Below are positions 25,001-34,604 of a stretch of DNA of 64,000 nt, piece by piece. The notes below the pieces were generated by a model. That model made no database searches. It saw only the letters and a program-made list of their open reading frames with translations, and was not told the DNA's origin. The position numbers and the translations under genes are program-made. This stretch comes from Aplectana chamaeleonis (taxonomy: Eukaryota > Nematoda > Chromadorea > Rhabditida > Cosmocercidae): NCBI GenBank assembly GCA_029168955.1, contig JAPDOI010000288.1, positions 1 to 64,000 of the forward strand, read 5' to 3'. Every line of letters begins with the position of its first letter. Position 1 is the first letter of the stretch.

Positions 25001-26050
25001 AGTTTGAACCCTATGAGGGCGGTGCAGCCTCGCGCTGCACCGTCGCTTAGGAGGAAATCCTGCGTAGAGACCTGCCAAATCTGTCGTGCATCGGGTATTT
25101 CGGGGGTGGAAATCAGTTTGAACCCTATTAGACGCTGCGTGGACCAAATCTGTCGTGTATCGGGTACTTTGGGGGTGGAAATCAGTTTGAACCCTATTAG
25201 GACGCTGCGTGGACCAAACTGTCGTGTATCGGGTACTTCGGGGTGGAAATCAGTCGAACCCTATTAGACGCTGCGTGGACCAAATCTGTCGTGTATCGGG
25301 TACTTTGGGGGTGGAAATCAGTTTGAACCCTATTAGGACGCTGCGTGACCAAATCTGTCGTGTATCGGGTACTTCGGGGGTGGAAATCAGTTTGAACCCT
25401 ATGATGACGGTGCAGCCTGCGGCTGCACCGTAAGCTTAGGGAGGAAACTCTGCGTAGAGGCTAAATCTGTCGTATCGGGTATTTCGGGGTGGAAATCAGT
25501 TTGAACCCTATTAGGACGGTGCAGCCTGCGGCTGCACCGTCGCTTAGGGGAGAAATCCTGCGTGGGACTAAATCTGTCGTATCGGGTACTTTGGGGGTGG
25601 AAATCAGTTTGAACCCTATTAGGACGCTGCGTGGGACCAAATCTGTCGTGCATCGGGTACTTCGGGGTGGAAATCAGTTTGAACTCCTATTGGATATGAC
25701 GGTTGCAGCCTGCGGCTGCACCGTCGCTTAGAGAAATCCCCTGCGTAGAGGCTAAATCTGTCGTGTATCGGGTATTTCGGGGGTGGAAATCAGTTTGAAC
25801 CCTATTAGGACGCTGCGTGGGACTAAATCTGTCGTGTATCGGGTACTTCGGGGGTGGAAATCAGTTTGAACCCTATGATGACGCTGCGTGGGACTAAATC
25901 TGTCGTGTATCGGGTATTTCGGGAGTGGAAATCAGTTTGAACCCTATTAGGACGGTGCAGCCTGCGGCCGCAATCGTCGCTTAGGAGGAAATCCTGCGTG
26001 GAGGCAAAATCTGTCGTATATCGGGTATTCAGGGGTAGAAATCCGTTCTA
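19005..26050. repeat. 7-kb satellite with short (about 71 bp) and long (about 114 bp) units
   Basis: Dozens of units share a core running CTAAATCTGTCGTGTATCGG, then GTACTTCGGGGTGGAAATCA, then GTTTGAACCCTATTAGGAC. Short units close with GCTGCGTGGGA. Long units carry an extra segment of about 43 bp that starts as a 12-bp stem (GACGGTGCAGCC, loop TGC, GGCTGCACCGTC) and continues with a second small GGGGA...TCCCC fold. Both forms are interspersed across the array. Runs of near-identical short units dominate 23.1-25.7 kb. Translated frames only repeat the unit. Confidence 0.95.
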
Positions 26051-28495
26051 CTCTATTTGCTTCAACGGAGGGAGATCCCTGGGTGACGGCCTATTCTTCA
26101 AGCCAAAACTACGAAAGCTGTTACAAGGCATAAGCCATTCATTACTAGTTTCTGCAACTTCCTTTTTTTCACGTTCCATATATTTTAGAATTCTCTCTTA
26201 GTTCCTCTGTTGATCATTCTCTCACATCTTCCTTTAGTAGCGTATCAAATGCACATCGAAGAATACTACCTGGCCTTGAGCTGTGGCTCACTACGCGCCG
26301 CGGTCGCGTCGCGGCGTCACAATTAGAGCACGCTTACCTATGTTTCAAAGGGATGTCAGGGTGAGAGCCGAGTGCGTTATCATTCACATGCTCTCCTTTC
26401 CTTCCATCATTTGGGCTGTTGTAACAAACACAAGGAATCATCTCACCTCAAGTATTGTCAACTTCATATGATTCAGAGCAGCGTGCATGGCGAGTATAGA
26501 GTGCTGATTATCACCGATTTCCCAGATATATAAAGGAAAGAAGCGACACAAAGAAATCGTTATTAGATTAGAGTTAAAATGAAACTAACTATACGTGACC
26601 TAATATGAACCCTTTCCGCACTTTGATACCACTGCGTCAAGACCTTCAGAATTCAAAAGTCCTAATTTTTTGTCGGAACTATTCCTCTTTCATTGTCCAA
26701 AGGTCATCTCGATAATTTTTTCACCCAAACATTGATACGAAATGTTTATGTGACCTTGTAAAGAGTGTATCCTGCCAACCGGCTGCAATTTCTTCTATGA
26801 CAACTGGTGTTTCTTTGCCATCTTTCCTCTGGAAAACGATTGTTGAGTAGTTTCGGCCTTAGTTCACAACGATAGGCTTATTTCTGGGGCATATAAACAC
26901 AAACTGCTAAGTGATCGACATTTTCCCATTTCCAGAAACCATTATCGCAAGTTGAACATTTCCTAGAAATTCCCTAACTGGATCCTCTGTTGGCAGCCTT
27001 GTGAGAGATAACTGATGAGCTCAGGTGTTCAGCCTAGGAAATACGGAAGAGGAATGTCTCACAATAAGAAGTCATCTAAAGTAATAGAAGAAGAGAGTGA
27101 TGACTGTTAGAAACCAGAAACCATTAACATAATGACGATCCTTCATTTTGCCAGACATTTAACACCCGTGCACCATCACTGAAGTAAGAACCATTGTTGA
27201 TTGCCAATAATGACTTTGTAGACGGTAGTCTTCATGCCTGAACACCTGCACATTGTTGTCTGTCATGTTTTTCTTCATCCCATCCGGGTTAGAACACATA
27301 ACCCTATGGAAAAGCTTTGACGACGTATAAGCATGCTCTAATTGCAACGCCGCGACGCGACCGCGGCGCGTAGTGAGCCACAGCTCAAGGCCAGGTAGTA
27401 TTCTTCATGCACATCTACCTCACAAATAGCGTTTCCGCTATGAATTCGTGGTTCTCCCATTTGTAGTGTAATAAATAACTTAGGCGTAACATCTGCAGTG
27501 GGTTGTGCAGTCACAACACCAAACACTGCATTTGACGCCTGTGTTGGCAATCGGTGCCGTCCGGCATTTCGCGTTTTCACGGCTGGACAGGTTTGGTTTT
27601 TTCAAATATTAGTCACGAATAGTTTGAATACTCGACAAGATCGCACTCCATTTTGCCCTGATTTTACATTTCAAACATCTTAGCGTAATTACTCCTAATT
27701 TCTCACAGTTCTTTAGTACCTCATAAATATATAGTTATAGCAAGTATTTACAATATATTAAATCGCTCGTAGGATTTTGTCAAAACACAAGAAATGTCTA
27801 TTTCACTTTCAGTTATAGAGAAAAGTAATATTGGTTCGTAACAAAGCGCATTTGTGCTTTAATTTTTTGAAATTGACATGCTTGCTTTCAGATCTGACCG
27901 AAGTGTTAAGCACCGAAAGCTAACCGGCAATTTTTTGCAGTCGTTCTGATTTTTGGAGTCTCATTTTGAATAATTTTGCAATAAACCTTTTATAGAGAAA
28001 AGTTCAAATCTCGAGCGACGCATAAGTATAGCAACATTTGAGCAAAATGGCAATTTCTCTAAATGATGGCTAGAATGAGCCATTTTCATGTGTATTTTCA
28101 TCAAACTGGTTCGAGGTGATGCTATTTGTCTGCTTTCCCGGTGGACTTCACCCAAATTCTGACAGACAAGCCTAAGTTCTCTCCTTCCATAATGGTGGAC
28201 TTGGAATTCGATGGTTTCCAGCCACCTAGAACGACCGGCTGGATATAGTTTCAAGTTCGTGCCAGACCCGTCTATTGTCGCCCAGGCGTCTCATGGAGCT
28301 GGGAAGATAGACACGGTGAGTTCCCAGGGACATGGTGTCGATCTCAACTAACTACGAAATGTCTCTGAGTTTTTTCTCATTGTTGCTGAGATTCCGGAGA
28401 AGGGCACGGCTAAGCAGCACTAGGAAGTTCGCCATCGCATAAACCGCACATAAGTCATCTGAACTCAACTCAGCTAAACCAAACTAGATCGAAGA
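26051..28495. other. unique sequence with an inverted 90-bp pair, no gene
   Basis: The segments 26248-26338 and 27325-27415 are inverted copies of each other, containing a CG-rich near-palindrome (CGCCGCG, 7 bases, CGCGGCG). The remainder is AT-rich. A minus-strand frame at 27338-27580 spans one arm; the arm keeps the same reading frame in both copies, which may be chance over so short a stretch. Confidence 0.4.
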
Positions 28496-28504
28496 AGACC
28501 ACAT

Positions 28505-28650
28505 ATTTGGCGGCAATTTAGCGGCTAATTCGCGGCTATTTCACGGCGAGCGTTATTTGGCGGCTATTTCGAGGACAGCATTATTTAGCGGCTATTTCGC
28601 GCCTATTACTAGGGAAAAAGGCATTTTGCGTCTATTTCGGGGCTATTTCT
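28505..28650. repeat. GCGGCTATTTCG degenerate tandem repeat
   Basis: Six or seven imperfect copies of TTTAGCGGCTATTTCG, at roughly 15-35 bp spacing, precede the degraded foldback element. Confidence 0.55.
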
Positions 28651-28670
28651 CTGCCAAAACTCATAGTACG

Positions 28671-29124
28671 CGCTCGTAAACGTGGTTGAGATGACTACGG
28701 AAATATAATGGTATGGCTCAGAACACAACGCCGACGCATTTTGAAGCGTCGAAAACGACCCAAAATGACGCTACACGACTGAGAAGTTGGCACCACCCCT
28801 GTATCTACCCGCCCTTTGTGTTTGCGTTCTCCTTCAAAACAGGGGTGCTGGGTAATTGCCACCATCGGTGATATTTGTGGGTGGTACAATAGGTACAATA
28901 GGTAAACCACAAACGTTGCCGACGGTGGAAATTGACCAGCTTCCCTGTTTAGCAGGACGCAAATTCAGGGGGCGGGTGGATACAGGTGCGGGGCCGACTT
29001 CTCAGTCGTGTAGCGTCACTTTGGGTCGTTTTTGACGCTTCAGGATGCGTAGGCGCTGTGTTCTGAGCCATACCATTCAACTTCCGTAGTTAGTATCTCA
29101 ACCACGTTTACGAGCGTGTATGCT
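28671..29124. mobile_element. TTAA foldback MITE, family D, worn copy
   Basis: The two halves are reverse complements of one another (CGCTCGTAAACG at the left, CGTTTACGAGCG at the right), so the whole unit folds into a long hairpin. It matches 47579-48048, but both outermost ends and the TTAA sites are lost. The frames within, such as 28695-28910 minus, are non-coding. Confidence 0.75.
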
Positions 29125-29149
29125 GAATTTAAGTGACAAGAGTGCAGCC

Positions 29150-29222
29150 GGTTCAATTACCCAAGTATGCGGTACATTGGCCCCGCCCAGCATCTGGAAG
29201 CTCTGCCCATCCGGGGCGGCCT
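29150..29222 (+). ncRNA. SL1 spliced-leader RNA-like sequence, probably a pseudogene
   Basis: Bases 29150-29171 agree at 19 of 22 positions with the nematode SL1 leader exon as I remember it. The next bases, GTACATTGG, resemble the start of the SL1 RNA intron (GTAAACATTG in C. elegans). Further on there is TGGAA followed by a small GCCC...GGGC fold, loosely like the 3' end of SL RNA. The T-rich Sm-protein site is absent and the unit is about 30-40 nt short, so a functional gene is unlikely. The frames on both strands here are incidental. Confidence 0.35.
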
Positions 29223-29530
29223 CGTGTCGATGCGCCGACCGCGACGCGTGTCGATGCGCCGACCGCGACGCGTGTCGGTGCAAAGTAGCTCCTAAGCCAA
29301 ATAAAAGTCTTGCAGGATGTGAACCGCTGCTAAATAGGCGGCTAAACGCGACACTTCCAAATGTCAACAGCGCGACAACAGGCGGACGTTGCTGGGCAAC
29401 GGGCGGGTTTCAGGCTTACAATGCGAGCGATTTGAGTTGTCAAGAGAGTGCAGTTTATGAAATGACAACTTATCAACCTGTTGTCGATTCTCCAGTTTGC
29501 CTGAGTGGATTGGATGGGATAGCACGCAGC

Positions 29531-29806
29531 TAGAGCGTTGCCCGAATATTCGCTTATTCGAATATTATTTGAATATTCGAATAATTCGAATATTCGAATA
29601 CTCAAAGAAGTGGATTATTCGAGTTATTCGAATAATTCGAATATTCGAATATTCAAAGAAGTGGATTATTCGAGTTATTCGAATAATCGAATATTCGAAG
29701 AAGTGGAATATTCGGTTAGTTCGAATAATCGAATATTCGAAGTAGTGGATTGTTCGAATTATTCGTTTATTCGAATATTAAAAAAAATATTCGTTCCAAC
29801 ACTCTA
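29531..29806. mobile_element. MITE with TAGAG termini and GAATATTCGAATA repeats
   Basis: The left end TAGAGCGTTG and right end CAACACTCTA form an imperfect inverted repeat that extends inwards through CGAATATT. The interior is a set of GAATATTCGAATAATTCG palindromic repeats with a 45-50-bp period. TAGAG termini are common in hAT-like elements, but the 8 bp flanking each side do not match here. Confidence 0.6.
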
Positions 29807-29990
29807 GTATCCCCACGGCTGGGTGGGGGGTTGCCGCGATCCGCGAGGAGGGTGGTTCCTCACCGCAGACTGCGGCGGACCGAGGCGGGGCGTTTCTCCG
29901 TCATGGGGCCGGGGTGACTTGCCTGAGGTAAACAATAACACAAATAATGATCGTGGGCCATCTGGTAAAGGTCGGCGGGCCGTCGACATG
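29807..29990 (-). repeat. dispersed repeat, copy 3 of 3
   Basis: Reverse complement of the repeat at 3265-3490, starting at the GTATCCCCACGGCTGGG block and running through the CCGCAGACTGCGG stem. It abuts the preceding MITE directly. Confidence 0.6.
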
Positions 29991-30289
29991 AAGCTGGCCG
30001 GCGAACCAAAAGCGGGCGGCCGGAGGACGGAGACCGCGGGCCAGCTGGGAAAGGTTCGCCGGCCGTCGTCCTGAGTACCTGAGATAGGGTAGACAGATGG
30101 TACATATTCGATAGCGAGTCGCCCGATGTCGGTCGCGCAAGTGTGAAAGGGAATTAAGGAAGTATTTCTGTAGAGCTTTTATAAAAACAATGATTGATAG
30201 CACTATCAGGCATTATACTATCAGGGTTTTTCTTCATTTCTATCAATAAGTCTTGGGTGCCCCTCTAGGATAGACCCGAAAACAGGACG

Positions 30290-30725
30290 TTCATGGTCTT
30301 TCTGCCCGTCGCACCTGCTCGGCATTGTAGGACACACGCTACTTTCCCCGGCGCCCTGCGCTCTCCCACTTGGGTCCCGTCCACAGTTCCCGGCGCTCCA
30401 TGGACTCCCAGTTGGGTCCCGCCCACTTTTACCGGCGCGCTGTGCACTCCTACTTGAGCCCCGACCATTTTTTCCGGCCCCCTACGCTCTCCCACTTGGG
30501 TCCCCTCCTCAGTCCCCGGTGCTCTGTGGACTCCTAGTTGGATTCCGGCCACCTCTTTCGGTGCCCTACGCACTCCCAGTTGGGTCCCGATCACTCTTTC
30601 CGGCGCACTGTGCACCCCCTTCTAAGTCCCGTCCGCTTTTCCCGGCGCTCTACGCACTCCAAGTTGGGAACCGCCCACTTTATACAGCGCTTGGCGCACT
30701 TCAATTTGTGTTCCGCACACGGAGG
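30290..30725. repeat. second 42-bp minisatellite
   Basis: About ten units with a consensus near CTCCCAGTTGGGTCCCG and CCACTTTTCCCGGCGC. The period is again 42 bp and the architecture (CTCC...GGGTCC) resembles the array at 1843-2735, though the sequences differ. Open frames such as 30265-30615 minus merely repeat the unit. Confidence 0.85.
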
Positions 30726-31082
30726 ATATGGTCCCTGATGGACCTGAGGCACAACGTCTTTTGAGCTCTATTGAGTCTTATCACGTTATCACTCCATTTC
30801 TCTTGAAAGACCGACCAAACTTCTTATCACTAAATTCCTTCAGACACACACATAGCTACACACAAGCACACACATTTTAAAATTCGCATTTTTTTGATAT
30901 CTCGAGACCCACAGCGGGAATTTTTCTGAAATTTGGGTAACTTTGAGAACCTTTAATGCTCTATCTTTTGTCAAAGTCCCTTGTTTCAAGATTTCTCCCG
31001 AACCAAGATTCCGGAATGAAGGGTGTGCGCAGAAGCAATCCTTTTCCAAATCAGGTGCGCGCTTCGCGCGCACCAGAATTTA
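30726..31082. other. no gene recognised
   Basis: Short unique stretch with no supported feature before the truncated MITE. Confidence 0.35.
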
Positions 31083-31630
31083 CCGAATAAAAACAGTTGA
31101 ACAATGAAAGCAAGCACTTCGGTCAGTTTTTGACTAGATAAGTCGACGTTCTTAGTATAGTTGTACAATTTCGAAAAAAATTTCGAACGAACGAAAATCG
31201 AAATTTTTTCGTTTGAAAAAATTTCGAACGAACGAAAATCGAAATTTTTTCGTTCGAAAAAATTTCGAACGAACGAAATTTGAAAAAATTTCGTTCGACG
31301 AAATTTCGAACGAACGAAAACGAACGAAAAAAAATTCGAAAAATCTTTCGAAAATTTTTCGAAAATTTCGTTCGTGTACAACTATAGTTCTTAGATTGAA
31401 ATTCAATTTCAAGCCAGCTGATGTTCTTGATATTAGAGATCATAGATGTCGATGATGTGGAGTGTGCTCGTCCACCATCAAAAGACAGGAAAGTTCAGGC
31501 TTCAAATTTGGCCCAAAACAGCGGTTTTTCCGCGATGTTTTCTTATAGGTCCTACTACCCGAAACCCAGGTAAGGGTTCAGAGAGGAAAAGAAGACAAGC
31601 ATATTTCATCGCGACCACTGCCTTCAAAGG
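31083..31630 (+). mobile_element. TTAA MITE, family C, left-truncated and interrupted
   Basis: From AATAAAAACAGTTGAACAATG onward it matches the right two-thirds of 41148-41675. The left end is missing. A 231-bp palindromic MITE (31156-31386) has inserted in it. The right end reads CGCGACCACTGCCT followed by TCAA, an apparent variant of TTAA. A fresh AGGAAGCATACACGCTC end follows at once, so another element abutted here. Confidence 0.7.
31156..31386. mobile_element. palindromic MITE with 8-bp target duplication, copy 1
   Basis: Terminal inverted repeats are TATAGTTGTACA and TGTACAACTATA. The octamer GTTCTTAG lies on both sides (31148-31155 and 31387-31394). The interior is made of inverted repeats of the word TTTCGAACGAACGAAA. 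An 8-bp duplication fits hAT-like transposition. Confidence 0.85.
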
Positions 31631-31924
31631 AAGCATACACGCTCACAAACATGCTCGAGATTTCAGCACAAATATGTAGGCTCGCGCGGCACCTACAATG
31701 TCGTCAATGACGTTTGAGGCGCTGAAAACCATCCAGGATGACAATGTTGACAAAAGTTGAGCAATCTTGTCTCGCACACCCGTATTTTCTTATCCCTTCG
31801 AGTAACAAATCAAAAAGTTAAACTTGCGACAACGTGTGACAACCTATACTGATAGCACTGTGATAATCTAGAGGGATGGTTCTATGGAATGGGAGTCCAC
31901 GAGAAAATCATTCTGATTTACCTA

Positions 31925-32241
31925 CTCAAGCACTCGTGGGCGTCGACCCCAGGTCACACGCCGGTCGACCGCAAGTGTCGTCGGGCTTCACAACCGTACG
32001 GCCAGCGCTCGACGCGCTATTCGCTGGCTGTCGACCTGATCGGATGTCGACAGCCGGTGTGACGAGATTCTCGGCGGTCGCCATCCACAACACATTCAGT
32101 GCGCGAAAAATTGTTTTGAGCGGCGGTTCACTAAATAGTCATGAAAAATGGCCTGCGCTCCACCTAAATAAGTGTTTTTTTCTCCGCGGTTAACAAAAAG
32201 CAGTGTTTTCGCACTAAGGTCGACGCCCACGAGTGCCTGAG
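31925..32241. mobile_element. 317-bp MITE with TA target duplication
   Basis: Left end CTCAAGCACTCGTGGGCG and right end CGCCCACGAGTGCCTGAG are inverted repeats of about 24 bp with one mismatch. TA sits outside each end (31923-31924 and 32242-32243). The interior encodes nothing recognisable. Confidence 0.8.
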
Positions 32242-32671
32242 TATTTATAACTTGTCCACCTACCGATGAAATGCTTCATTTCAGAAGGTAGCCGGAGAAG
32301 AGCGGCATTCTTAAAAATGAATGAGAATTATTCGGAATTTAGACTTGCTATGTTCAGGTATAACCTAGGCCGCTCATTTTGAGCCGGTCGAAGCAAGGCT
32401 TATCGGGCTTATCATGTCAAAATCTCCTTATCACTGTTATATTTTGCCATGACCGACCGCTCCGCTGCTGACTCCGCCCGGACTCAGCCTAGCAACCTAA
32501 GCTATAAATCATGCTGTTTCACTCGTACACTCCCTTTTGATAGTGCTATCGCTCTCAATTATCACATGCTTCCTCAAGTAGCAATTCTCCTTCTGTTACT
32601 CGAAGGGGTGGGAAAATACAGGCGTGCGAGACGGAGGCATAAAGATCGAATACACACCGCGGGTGTTGCTA

Positions 32672-33129
32672 AGGAGCAGTTTGGCTGGCACAGGCGACGC
32701 GCGTGTCGGAAAAACGCTGCCTTGGGGCGCGTTAACAGAGGGCCCTCAAGAAAGTTGTTGCTGTTCCATTTAGGCCGTCCCCCTTTATCATTTTTCATTG
32801 CATTTTGTTCATGTTTTTTGTTTATAATGTACTTTTCTAGACGCAATGCTTCTCATACCATCGTTTCGCGCTTTTTAAATAAGTTTTTTAAAGAGTTTTT
32901 TGTTTGCTTCTCGGAGCGGATTTGGAGATGACGATAGTGATTTCGACGCCGACCCTACGTCTGACACAACAACAACATGAACATAATGCAAAAAATGATA
33001 AAGGGGTACGCGTAAAATGAAACAACAACTGCTTTTTCTGAGGGCCCTCGGTTAACTTGCCCCAAGGACGACGTGGGCACGCAGCGTTTTTCCGTCGCGC
33101 GCTTTGCTTGTGTCAGCCAAACTGCTCCT
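32672..33129. mobile_element. 458-bp foldback MITE with TA target duplication
   Basis: The ends AGGAGCAGTTTGGCTG and CAGCCAAACTGCTCCT are inverted repeats flanked by TA (32670-32671 and 33130-33131). The arms pair, imperfectly, over roughly 150 bp each, meeting near 32830-32975. The 160-codon frame at 32449-32931 runs across the left boundary and is incidental. Confidence 0.8.
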
Positions 33130-33137
33130 TACAATTA

Positions 33138-33260
33138 GCAGGGATGTGCGTTATTACGAGTAACCACTAGCGAATTTAACGACTAACGGGCTTTTTGGGT
33201 GTTACGACTAACGACTAACGTCTAACGAACTGAAAAATTTTCTCGTGAGCAATCCCAAAA
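33138..33260 (+). mobile_element. single hAT-like end with ACGACTAACG subterminal repeats
   Basis: CAGGGATGTGCG at 33138 is the same 12-bp terminus as the hAT-type element at 35078. It is followed by four or five ACGACTAACG-like repeats, as expected of subterminal transposase-binding motifs. No matching right end was found nearby. Confidence 0.4.
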
Positions 33261-33331
33261 TTCGTTAGAAACTCAATAACGTCCACATCGCACTCCAACC
33301 CTAGGATCACATCTGGAATAATACACAACGT

Positions 33332-33468
33332 CGGCATGGATCGGAAGAGACTCCGCGTTCACTGTTGAGGGCTGGCGCAAACTCGGTGCCATATGCTATA
33401 ATATAGCTGCACCGAGTTTGCGCCAACCTTCAACAGTGAACGCGAAGTCTCTTCCGGATCCATGCCGG
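33332..33468. repeat. long near-perfect hairpin, arms about 58 bp
   Basis: The left arm (from CGGCATGGATC) and the right arm (to GGATCCATGCCGG) pair with only a handful of mismatches around a loop of about 19 bases. A transcript would fold into a stem longer than a typical animal pre-microRNA. It could equally be a tiny foldback element; no flanking duplication was identified. Confidence 0.7.
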
Positions 33469-33732
33469 TATTAGATAGTTCCTTGTTGGTTGTTCGAGGT
33501 GGATTTCGCAGAATACCAAAACAATTAACCTTCAGTATTTATTATTTATACAGTTCTGAAGCCCCCCCCATTATGACCCCAACCGAATGTTGCCCAAAGC
33601 CCGGCGCTGCTCTTGTGCGACTTCGTGTCGGTCGCGCGACTATATGGTTGGCTCACTGAACCAGTTCCGACACCGACTGCCTCCAGCGAAAAAATTTCTG
33701 ATTTCACTTACAGAGGTGATATGAGGTTTACG
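33469..33732. other. no gene recognised
   Basis: Unique sequence between the hairpin and the next MITE; nothing supported. Confidence 0.35.
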
Positions 33733-33740
33733 GTAAATGC

Positions 33741-34188
33741 TATAGCTGTACAATTTCGAAAAAAATGTCGAACGAACGGAAATCGAAATTTTTTCGTTCG
33801 AGACATCCTCGAACGAACGAAAAATGAACAAATTTCGTTCGAAAAAATTTCGAACGAACGAAAATCGCAGAATTTGCGTTCGAAAACATTTCGAACGAAC
33901 AAATTTCAAAAAACGTTCGAAATTTCGGAGGTCGAACGAAAGAAATTCGAAACTAATCGATTTTTCGATGTTTTTCGAAATTTCTTTTTTTTTTCGAAAT
34001 TTGTCGGAAATTTCGAATTTTTTCTCGAAATTCGTTCGAAAGTATTTCGTACGAACGAATTTCGAAAAATCGGAATTCGAACGAACGAAATTCGAAAAAA
34101 ATTTCTTTTGACGAAATTTCGAACGAGCGAAAACGAACGAAAAAAATTTCAAAAAATCTTTCGAAAATTTTGCTCGTGTACAACTATA
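33741..34188. mobile_element. palindromic MITE with 8-bp target duplication, copy 2
   Basis: Ends TATAGCTGTAC and GTACAACTATA. The flanking octamers are GTAAATGC (33733-33740) and GTAAATAC (34189-34196), seven of eight identical. The interior is a long set of TTCGAACGAACGAAA inverted repeats like copy 1 but about twice as long. The 210- and 170-codon frames across it are products of the repeat. Confidence 0.85.
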
Positions 34189-34196
34189 GTAAATAC

Positions 34197-34604
34197 TGCC
34201 GATCTGGGGTACTTATTGCCTTTACACCACGCTAATCTTATATAAGCACTGAGCACTTTCGGCTCGCGACGATTAGCAAATAACAATTAGTGCAACTGGT
34301 GCAATTCTCCGTGTTCTCACCATGGTCTAAATCTCATAAATATAACATCATATAGCGCAGAATGGCAAACTCTGCACCGAAAAAATCGAAGAGCTCAAGA
34401 TTTTCTTGGTTTCCCATATTGCTTGTTTCCTCGCCGAAAAAAAAGGACAACAATTGGTAAACACTAGCCCTCGAGTATTGGGTTTTCATTCATGTTTTTA
34501 ATTATGTATATATTGGTCTACAGTTTAATCTACTTTCTCTAGCAAAGAACGTTTTGTGTGTTTATTGGCCATAACTGTTTTGGAAAACATACATCTCTTC
34601 ATTA
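34197..34604. other. no gene recognised
   Basis: AT-rich unique sequence; nothing supported. Confidence 0.35.

Noticed and set aside
19431..25731. Many short frames repeating phrases such as VEISLNPIRTL
   Set aside because: All derive from the satellite unit; no start context, splice sites or domain.
19005..26050. CRISPR-like array
   Set aside because: Units are contiguous and similar along their whole length, with no unique spacers, and the sequence is eukaryotic.
27961..28254. 97-codon minus frame, and an alternative frame faintly like an immunoglobulin domain
   Set aside because: No conserved cysteine/tryptophan pattern or paired splice sites could be shown.
29098..29533. 137-codon plus frame covering the SL1-like sequence
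   Set aside because: It runs from the tail of a MITE through a 24-bp tandem repeat (29225-29280); composition is repeat-driven.
32449..32931. 160-codon plus frame with a hydrophobic stretch
   Set aside because: It crosses the boundary of the foldback MITE at 32672 and its C-terminal half is transposon DNA.
33613..34245. 210-codon plus and 170-codon minus frames rich in F, R, N and E
   Set aside because: They translate the TTCGAACGAACG repeats of the palindromic MITE.
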